Assembly: GCA_949318235.1 (NCBI GenBank) | Contig: OX439132.1 | Location: 43,269,331 to 43,333,330 of the forward strand | Reading direction: 5' to 3' | Origin: Ecdyonurus torrentis | Taxonomy: Eukaryota > Arthropoda > Insecta > Ephemeroptera > Heptageniidae | Length of the DNA: 64,000 nt | In this document: positions 53,589 to 64,000 of the stretch, piece after piece | Layout of the letters: the number at the start of each line of letters is the position of its first letter | Numbering within the stretch: position 1 is the stretch's first letter | The notes under the pieces: generated by a model | Databases searched by the model: none | Told to the model about the DNA's origin: nothing | Seen by the model: only the letters and a program-made list of their open reading frames with translations | Made by a program: the position numbers and the translations under genes

Positions 53589-53798
53589 TTACCAATAAGC
53601 AATTTTGTTCGTAACCCTATTTTCTTGCTACAAAAACAAAACTAAAAATTAAAAAAATAAAATGCGCACTACACTTGAATAACCATAGTTGATCGTCATT
53701 TGCATTTTGTAGTGTGTATATGTATAAGTTTGACAATTGTTCCTAAATGTCTATGTCTTGTTAACCTTAGCAGATGCATTGTATTTGTATTTTGTATA

Positions 53799-53965
53799 TA
53801 TAGGGTGTATTCACATGACGTCATATTTAATGCGCTTCGATGCCATACTGGAGCGATGAATAACATTGCTCAGCATAGGACAAATTTCGTTTTTGGCTAT
53901 TTTCCTTGGAATATCTGTCAATTTTTTGTTATTTTTATTTTTCTCACATATTTGAGATACTAATA
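53799..53965 (+). mobile_element. TATAGGGTGTAT-family MITE, copy 5, right half missing
   Basis: The left end TATAGGGTGTATTCACATGA is followed by TGACGTCA (53816), CATTGCTCAGCATAGGAC and TTTTTGGCTATTTTCC. Similarity stops at TTTGAGATACTAATAC, just before a fragment of the 17889-type MITE. Confidence 0.75.
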
Positions 53966-53979
53966 CTGATTTTAGGAGA

Positions 53980-54045
53980 AAGAAATGGAATAATTTTGAA
54001 TCAGTTTAGTAGCAGAAAACAGGGTTTACGAATATCATTATTTGA
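53980..54045 (-). mobile_element. Fragment of the 17889-type MITE
   Basis: GCAGAAAACAGGGTTTACGA and the following ATATCATTATT match the right end of the 17889-18008 element. Only one end is present; it is joined to the truncated TATAGGG copy, suggesting nested insertion followed by deletion. Confidence 0.5.
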
Positions 54046-56065
54046 GACCCACGTAATAAAATTTGAAAAGCAATTTAAAGAGCAGTTTTAATTTTATATA
54101 AAAAAAAAATTTCAAGACGAGAACACGAACAGTTGATATAAATTATTTATTTTAAAATACAATTTTAATAACACGGTATAAAAGTACATTATTGTATACT
54201 GTATATATTTTTTTCAGCACGTAATTTTGTAAAACAGCGATGTGCAGAAATACGCTATAACACAAATAATAAGACTAGGGGAGACACTTAAATAAACACT
54301 TAACAACTTGATAAGTTTCATTGTGTTTTTGTTATTGTTAGTTAGTGTTTTCCTCTATTGCGTTATGGCAATACGATGCATGAAGGTTTTCACTATAACG
54401 TAATGCACCATAGAAGCGTAGAAGCGTCATAAGATAATAAAGTAAAAATTTATAACACAGTGCCTGTACATTTCAGGGGTTGCTACAGGTCAATAATTAT
54501 GACCAAAAAAAAAAAAAAAAGCATGTATCCCACTTTAAGAATCGTCACTTACTCTTTATACACGATAACAACAGACTGAAGATTTAGCTCGATCCATTCG
54601 CTGCACAGGTAATAAAATTAACAACAATAATAATAATAATAAATCGTTATTTATGCTGCATTTACGTTATGAATGTCATGATTTTTATTATTATTATATA
54701 ACTGTATTATGTATGTTTGTAATATGGACATGTTCTACATTGTAAAAGTCGTGGAACGCAATAAAATCTTTAATATTGAATGGACTTGCATGCAACAACA
54801 ATTTTCAATTCAATTTTGCAACATAATTATCATTATCAATATTACTGAGATTACTTTGTAGTGAATGAATTATGCTGAAAGGGCTCTAGCATAATTTTTG
54901 TATTTTTTTTCCGTGTGTACAGGTTAAATATTTGACAATAGTAAAATACAGTAGTAACTGCTCTAAAATGCAAAATTATTCTCTATTTTATAAAATAGTA
55001 ATTCGTAAAACGCCCAACATCACACTATAGTATTTGTGTAGCGTTAAATAACTGTTTTGTAAAACATAATTGAAATGAATTTATATTTCCCGTGATACAT
55101 ATCCAATCCGGTCCTTTTTCTTATATTTGTGACCCGGGTGACATTTTGTAGTCATACACGTCCGATTTGACGATGAAATTGTATATTTGCTACAAAAAGG
55201 AGGAGGGATAGAGGTTATAAAAACACAAAGAAAACCTCCTAATGTTTGAATGAGTCATGATGATATATTTTGGCACCCCTCGCCCTTTCACCCTCCTGGA
55301 AACCGCATCAATATATAAGGGAGAGGACAGATGGCAAGCATGGGCTCCATACCACTGACCTAGTACACACTTCAATATTGTGTAAATCTGTAGATTGATG
55401 GATCTTCTCTCACTTTTGCTATATATACATGTCGATGACACGTATATACACGCAAGCTATGTTTGCAGATAAAATCTAATTTGTTTATCTCTCTTCGTCA
55501 TAGCTAGAAACTGTGCATGTGCTAAAATTAGAACATATGAGATAACATTGAAGGTTTATATAGAAGTTAATTAAACTTTCAATAATTAATTTTGATGTAA
55601 AATATCATGGTTTATTTACACAGGTATCTCAATAGCAGTAAATTCAGTCAATTGAACTAATGATGTTTAATATTCCTCCTGGTTTACAGTATTTCTATTT
55701 TGACAAATTTCTAAAATATCTTATATTGCTTTATACGTACTTTTATATATAAACATTCAACTTTTTATTTTTATTATATTTCAAGTTAAAAAATAATAAA
55801 ATTAAGACCAACATTTAAAAATAAGTTTCTGCTTGAGTTATTTAAAATAAAAAATGTTTACTTTTAATAATAAAAAGTAAATTTACTGTTCAGAAAGTTA
55901 TGTACTCTTTTTTTTTTTTTTTTTTTTTTTTTTGAAGCGTGTTCTTTTTTTATATAAAATTATAATTTTTGTGTGCGTAACGAGCAAGTTGTTAAAAATA
56001 TATAAAAAAAATATTCCAATAACACGATCTTTGCGTATTAAAGTATACTGTACGTATTGAACAGA
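54046..56065. other. AT-rich non-coding stretch
   Basis: A TTATGCT/AGCATAAT block related to 25890-26635 lies at 54640-54920. A GC-richer patch at about 55270-55350 gives no supported exon. A T-run lies at about 55909-55933. Confidence 0.4.

Positions 56066-58053
<1,988 letters not shown>

Positions 58054-58090
<37 letters not shown>
58054..58090. repeat. (GA)18 microsatellite
   Basis: A perfect GA array of about 37 bases. Confidence 0.93.
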
Positions 58091-58092
<2 letters not shown>

Positions 58093-58250
58093 TAGAGTAT
58101 ATTGGCAAAGGGAAACACTGATCACATTTCCTCGTATAGTAACATAATATTTTACAAACCCGTATGTTGGCCATGACATTGGGTGCGTGCTGCAAGGTGA
58201 AGTCATGTGACATCTCACCAACATTTCCAATATCCAAATATAGCTAACAA

Positions 58251-58596
58251 TGAGAAAAACCAAAAAAAATTTAAATAAAGGGTAATTTTGATTCATCCTA
58301 AAAAGAAGACATTTTCCAGCATGAATCGATTGATTGGATTTCTAATTTTTCGCAGTTCATGAAGTATAATTAATTTTTGAAAATCAAAAAATGACATCAC
58401 GGTTGGCAACTTATGCATGTTGGCATAGGAGAAAGTTACCGACCATGACGTCATTTCACGAGTTTCAAAAATTAATTATAAATACTCGACGAACTCAAAA
58501 ATTATAATTTTGCATATCTTTCAAGTTATAGGACTATATATCCTCTTTTAGAATATGCAATAAAATTACCCTCTATAAATTTTTGAGTCTTCCTCA
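58251..58596. mobile_element. TGAGGAAG-ended MITE, copy 3 (most complete)
   Basis: 346 bp. The left end TGAGAAAAACC, followed by AAAAATTTAAATAAAGGGTA, is matched in inverse by the right end (TACCCTCTATAAATTTTTGA, GTCTTCCTCA). TGACGTCA lies at 58446-58453. The interior aligns with 3784 and 24200. Confidence 0.75.
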
Positions 58597-59462
58597 TTCT
58601 TGCATAATTAGTGGTAAAAATAAATTTTAAAATCTATTTAAAACAATACTCCCGATTCAAATTTTCCAGCTTCGGTATAGTATTTTTCTTTAAAAACGCT
58701 ATAGGGTCCCATAATGCTAAAGTATTGAAAATTAGGGGTTTCTTTGGTTTACGCGTACAGTTTTTGATTGGCTACAGAGTACTATATAACGGTAAACCCC
58801 ATTATGATTACTTAGTTGATGATGATAAATTACATTTTTACGACTTGCAATAAAAATATTTTTATAAACGAGATACGTGAAAAACATAATAAAAATGAAA
58901 GGGAAATGTATAACATAATCATAAAACTGCATAAAAAATAATGCAATGAAGTTTTATATGCAGTTTATTCCAGTAAATTGATTCATATAAATTGTATATA
59001 TAGGCTGCGCAGAAACTATGATAGGGTAATACATTTGACCTCATTTTTGCCTTAAGTACGCTAGGACAATTACACCTGATTATGGCATATATTATGATCG
59101 GATGTGAAAGAGAATAAGTACGGCTATAGAGAGGATTCTTGGCAGACCTTTTGCATATCATTTAAGGTCATATCATTCGAATACTTATTTAAAAATAATA
59201 ATGCTATAAATAATAAATCAATTTGGTTTAAATCTATAACACAGGTTGCACCCATATAAGATGATTTGTTCTATCGTTTGTTATTGTTTTTTTTATTTGA
59301 ATATCATTTATTTTGATTTAGCTTTTCTTTTTATTAAATTTTACACTATATTTTAAGTTTTTGTTCATTAAATAAGATGTTACGTATTATGACATGAAGT
59401 TCTTATAGTTTTGATTGCATTATTGGAACTTCTTCCATACATGCGGAAAAAAAACTCGCACT
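58597..59462. other. AT-rich non-coding stretch
   Basis: An 80-codon plus-strand frame (58611-58853) has no recognised domain or splice support. Nothing else is seen. Confidence 0.4.
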
Positions 59463-59465
59463 CCC

Positions 59466-59516
<51 letters not shown>

Positions 59517-59705
59517 AAATGGTATACCGAATATTGTGCCAAATAAGTATATTCGTTATATTAATTAAAACCCTTTATACCCTTTAAACCGTAAAAAAAC
59601 AGCAAAATTTTCAGTGTAAAGGGTTTAAAAGGTTTAAATGAATACTAATTTGGCACAATATTCGGTCGTTTAAGCCTGCCTTTTTTTTTTTTTTTTTTAC
59701 AAGGG
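59463..59705. mobile_element. 243-bp foldback with homopolymer A/T tracts inside its arms
   Basis: The ends CCCTTGT-A(43) and T(20)-ACAAGGG are inverted. Inside the tracts the arms continue: TACCGAATATTGTGCCAAAT against its complement ATTTGGCACAATATTCGGTC, then ACCCTTTA/TAAAGGGT pairs. The homopolymers are thus part of the terminal repeat and differ in length between arms, consistent with slippage after duplication. Confidence 0.75.
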
Positions 59706-60184
59706 TGATAGTGATAATTACAGGGTATAATAAATGAATCCTATAAGTTGACATATAGGTAAATATAAACCTGGATCAGCTAGTGACATACCAGGTATAT
59801 CACATCGTCACACCTTTATTGAAGTATTTTTTTACTTGCATTATGTATCATTGTAATATAGAAATACCTGTCCCAGGATAATTGTTACCTGTCGCAATTT
59901 ACAATTTACAGGATTTATATACCAGCTTTTAGAAGTTTTGTTTTTTATCCGTGTAGTAAGTAACGCTGGGACAAAGTCAAATTTGCATTCAGTTTCCAAT
60001 GAAGAACACTTCAAAATATATTATGATAGCAAATAATTTCAATTATCAATTTTCTTGTATGATAATATATATACAATTAAAATATAAGTGCGTGGTTCAT
60101 TTGTTAAATAGTAGTTTTATTATGATTCTATACTTAAAATAATCTGTGTTTCAGAAAGTTTTTCTCTTATATTTTTAAGCTGCA
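59706..60184. other. AT-rich non-coding stretch
   Basis: Nothing recognised. Confidence 0.45.
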
Positions 60185-60314
60185 ATTCATCAAAGCACCT
60201 TTTTGTGTCATTTAAAAGGTTTTAGGAATCCTAAGACCCTATATTATTATATAAGATTTTTGTGTATAGTTAGGAATTTTAAGGCTCTAGATGACCAAAG
60301 TGCTTTGATGAGCA
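60185..60314. mobile_element. 130-bp foldback with CATCAAAGCAC arms
   Basis: The left TTCATCAAAGCACC and right AGTGCTTTGATGAG are inverted repeats. The pairing continues imperfectly inward (TGTCATTTAAAAGG; TTTTAGGAATCCTAAG against TTAGGAATTTTAAG). No second copy was seen. Confidence 0.55.
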
Positions 60315-60816
60315 CTCTTATTTTTTTATTGAGACGTTGGCTTTAGTATTTTTTTTTTGTAAGATAAAAAAAACGTGCTGGTATATACAGTAAATTTTTC
60401 AAATAGGGGTGCTAGACAAACTTTTATATACTTTTAAAGTCAATGGAAAATTTGAGAGAATTCTTTTGTAACCTATAACACTTATTTTCAAGTTATAGAA
60501 GATACGACACGAGGTTCCTTCCACCCAATTTTTTTGGGAAAACACGGATTTTCCTTATTGATAACAAAATGCTTAATATGTAAATCAGTTCATTTAAGTA
60601 GCATTGTGCACTTGAATCATGCTGAAGTCAGCTTTATAATTAATACAAAACAATACTTCCCTCACGAGGGACAAAAAAAAATAATAACAACAGCTCTTAG
60701 TCCACTTGAAAAGTCCTACTTTAAATAACAAAAACAATATAAAAACTCTCTCTTGGAAAAAAGTAATGCTGATAAACACTTTTTTATTATTGCAAGTCAG
60801 TTGGTAGAAAAATATC
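60315..60816. other. AT-rich non-coding stretch
   Basis: Nothing recognised. Confidence 0.45.
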
Positions 60817-61154
60817 TTAAGGGAGTAGGGTACCGACGTCGGTCATTAGACTCAAACTTTTGTCGTCAAAAAAATCTGAAATTTCGATCAATGATACTTC
60901 AGCTTGAGACAATTTCAAATATATAAAAAAAATTTGGGGTCACCGTGCTAATTAATTTTATATGATTTTTTGAAATTTGAAGCCCATAAGGCCTAGTGTT
61001 AATTTACATAATTTTTTTCTTTTTTTCGGGACGGTCAAACATCTTGAAATTTTTATCACGGCTAGGTGTGACCCTTAGCTACACAATAACACCAAATTTA
61101 GACCCAAAACACTTCTAGTTTTTGAGATATAAGGTCGGTACTCTACTCCCTTAA
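60817..61154 (+). mobile_element. TTAA-flanked MITE (GGGAGTAG family), complete copy
   Basis: 338 bp from TTAA to TTAA. The left end GGGAGTAGGGTACCGAC and right end GTCGGTACTCTACTCCC are inverted repeats. A divergent copy lies at 29625-29952. No coding capacity. Confidence 0.8.
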
Positions 61155-61588
61155 ACTTATTGCAATCTTTACCCGAGAAGTTCATGAAAGCTCTAAAGCT
61201 TCTTATATAGCTGCTTTATCAAAACATTTCTATATACCAAACATTTCAACATCTTTTAGCTCTCTATTTTACATACTGCGGGGAAGAGATTTCATCGATT
61301 TTGGATATTAAAGATTTTCAGTTAGAAATTTTCGTCTTTGAAGTTTATCAAAATTTCTCCACGTGTATAAGAAATATTTAAGAAAATAATAATTTTATTT
61401 ATTTTGCTACACGTGGCTATAGTATAATAACTTTACATTTTACAGTCAAGTTATACACTTTACAATCGTGTCGTCCTTCATTTTTAACATCCTAATTATG
61501 ATATTAATTTCTGTAATAGGTAATCTGGAAAAAAAAAACTTTTAATTTGACTCAATTGCATAAATATGTAAGATTTTATGATCTAGAA
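61155..61588. other. AT-rich non-coding stretch
   Basis: Nothing recognised. Confidence 0.45.
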
Positions 61589-61918
61589 TTAAAGGCATAG
61601 AAAACATGAAACAAAATGTTCTTTTTAATCATTAAACACAAAATGGGATCTACAAAACTGATGATAATTTTTACCAGAATGTAAATGTGGCTCCACATGA
61701 GAGCGTGAAAAAACTGTAAAGTATGCAATTTGCGTGACTATTTTTGCTTATGACGTCAGAAACAGGCAAAAACTAGCATAAAAATGTTGTGCGAGTTGCA
61801 TAAATCGAAATTTTCTGAACACTACTACGGCGCTACAATTGGGTTTTGAGACCAATTAAGTGTAAATCCCATGAAGTGTTTTGTGATGTCAATGCTTATG
61901 TTTTCATGTTGCCTTTAA
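61589..61918 (+). mobile_element. TTAA-flanked MITE (AGGCATAGAA family), copy 2
   Basis: 330 bp from TTAA to TTAA. Same orientation and about 80% similar by eye to 4877-5210, with TGACGTCA at 61751-61758. The right terminal repeat lost a few bases (CATGTTGCCTTTAA). Confidence 0.85.
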
Positions 61919-62243
61919 TGTTATAAATTGACAGGAATATTTACGTATAATTATAAAGTATCACAGAGTGTTCCAAAAGTACTGAGAGAAACGGAAAATA
62001 AAAAGGATTGAAATGAATATATATTGAAAACCATAAGGGTTGTTAATTAAATGGGCATGGCAAAGAAAAACTTGCACATTTTTTTTCTATCGGTGGGTGG
62101 TGGTTTCATCCTAATAGCCTATAAAAAGTCACGGATATATTCAAATTTAGTTTCTTTCAATAGTCTGTATGTTGCTGTAAGTAACCTATGTCTTCAAAAC
62201 AACAACAACTTACGTATATAAATACATTAGCAGAATAAACATT

Positions 62244-62562
62244 TTAAAAGCGTAGAACACCTTGAACAAAAAAAGTTGTGCAATATCCTAACAAACCTGA
62301 AAATTAACGTTGATTTGGCCGGAGTCATTGATTTCTAAATTATTTTCCATTCACAAAATGCCACTGGCGGTCACTGACGTCACAGCTCGCCCGGTTTACG
62401 TGCGCGTTAAACAAGCGAGCTGTGACGTCAGTGACCGCCAGTGGCATTTTATGTGAATGGAAAATAAATTAGAAATCAATGACTCCGGCCAAATCAACGT
62501 TAATTTTCAGGTTTGTTGGGATATTACACAACTTTTTTGTTCAAGGTGTTCTACGCCTTTAA
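62244..62562. mobile_element. 319-bp near-perfect palindrome, TTAA-flanked (AGGCGTAGAA family)
   Basis: Bounded by TTAA; the ends read AAGCGTAGAACACCTTG and, inverse, AGGCGTAGAACACCTTG. The two arms of about 140-150 bases match almost base for base, turning around GTTTACGTGCGCGTTAAAC. TGACGTCA lies in each arm (62375 and 62423). A half copy lies at 41777-41893. Confidence 0.9.
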
Positions 62563-64000
62563 GTTTGGGCTGGCAAATATCTATGTATAGTAATTGATAT
62601 AGTCATTATAACCATCTCTATTATTAAAGCTTTATAAAAGTTATATTCTAAATTATAATAGACTGATAGCAACTAAAAGTGTATTATATTATAACAACAA
62701 CAAAAAAGGTAAATTTAATCATTGTGTTGTTAAATATTCATACAGTTACTTTGTGTATACAAGATAATATTAATTTTAACAACATCGCTTCATACTTTTT
62801 TTTTTCTCCCAGTCTACCTTGTTTGATTTTCTTCTTCAGATAACAAGCTTCTGAATGAATGCGGAACAAATTATCTAGATTAATCAATGACTTTTTTATG
62901 TTAATTTGATTAACCTACTGTACGATTTGTTTACATACTGTATAGCCATAATGCGTTTTTTTTTTTTTTTTGTTGTTGTTGTTAGTATAATATAATTATT
63001 TATTTCCTTTGTATCGTACTCAATACATACATAGCAATTTTTAAATGAATCCTGTACTTATAAAAATAATAATAATAAATAAATAAAAAATCCTCATTAT
63101 TATACAAATTGGGGGGACAACTTATAAAGTAGGCAACCTGTTTTACAATTTCTATAGACCTTAATTTCATGACCAAAAATTTCCTATTTTTCAAATTTTT
63201 AACCCATTTGTGAGGGTAAAATACACAGAAAACATAAATTTAAGTAATTATTCAGTTACATAAATGTAACTCTTCACTACAAACCAATAACTTGTTAGAA
63301 AAAAGTTAAAACAGAAACTCGTTAGTATAAACGTAATTTCTTCAGCGGTAAATAGTTAGATCTTTAAATCTTAAAAATTTTTGTATATATATCTAACGAA
63401 TTTATTATAAAAAAAAATTCAACATTATATTATAGCTCTGTATAGTTACTTTTTTTACGTGAAGGGTTAAAGGATATAGTATGGGTGTTTGTTTGTTTTA
63501 GATGTATATGTATGATGGTCCCATCTCATGACTTATCTTTTTGTTTTGAATAGCAGGATCACTTTAAGATTTTCTGTTAGCGGTGGTTAATCAGACATTA
63601 AATTAGAATCAATTGTTTGGATTAAAACGAGAGGTTTTACGTCTGATTTCGCGCAATAAAAACCTTTAATTATTTTTATTAATCATGGTTGGGAGAGAAT
63701 CCCTAATTTTCTATTCTTTTGCATTGCAGGACTATCAATTTTGAGAAAACTAAGTTGCAGTTAAAACAAAGAAATTTAAATGACTCATACTAGATGGAAT
63801 TTTACAGTGCTCAATAATAGCCGTTAATTATTATTATATTACATGTTTTAATAAATAAATAATGTCACACATATCTATATACTTTAAAACACATACTTTC
63901 ATGTCTATATACTATATAGTTTCTATTTCTATAGAAAGAGAAAAAATATTTTTATTATATATTTCCACTCCATGTAACTTTCATATTATATATTTATGTA
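62563..64000. other. AT-rich non-coding stretch to window end
   Basis: T-run at 62955-62971. No gene, RNA or element ends are recognised. Confidence 0.45.

Overview
This window looks like AT-rich nuclear DNA from an animal, probably an aquatic invertebrate; I cannot name the species. It holds no operons, no bacterial-type dense coding, no rRNA and no CRISPR array. It does hold GT-AG splice signals, long introns, dozens of (GA/CT)n, (TA)n and poly-A/T tracts, and many short transposon-like inverted-repeat elements. I estimated base composition by eye (roughly 70% A+T).

Gene content is sparse. I can support one protein-coding gene, on the minus strand. Its first coding exon is at 42223-42006 and its second at 18161-18042, separated by an intron of about 23.8 kb. 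Reading frames, splice phase and splice sites agree, giving an N-terminal piece of about 113 residues with the protein phosphatase 1 docking motif RVSF formed across the splice junction. Later exons were not found and probably lie below 18 kb or outside the window. A candidate 5'UTR acceptor with a TACTAAC branch point lies at 42576. Two CpG/GC-rich islands (12920-13165 and 40270-40470) and a cluster of TGACCT half-sites (14298-14419) are the best regulatory candidates.

The rest is a mosaic of non-autonomous elements. (1) TTAA-flanked MITEs: one family with AGGCATAGAA ends (4877, 38927 reversed, 44320 divergent, 61589), one with AGGCGTAGAA ends (41777 half copy, 62244 near-perfect palindrome) and one with GGGAGTAG ends (29625, 60817). 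(2) A TATAGGGTGTAT family at 6720, 22848, 23731, 31990 and 53799. (3) A TGAGGAAG-ended superfamily at 3784, 24139, 33086, 53454 and 58251. (4) Foldback elements whose arms carry tandem units with exactly 33 nt spacing, at 2154, 47013 and 48204. (5) Several single-copy hairpins. No transposase coding region was seen, so all must depend on proteins encoded elsewhere.

Two signals cut across this mosaic. The CRE palindrome TGACGTCA occurs 24 times, where about 0.5 would be expected at this base composition, and it sits inside several otherwise different MITE families. The 33-nt period is shared by three foldbacks whose sequences have largely diverged. These are the most unusual observations in the window.
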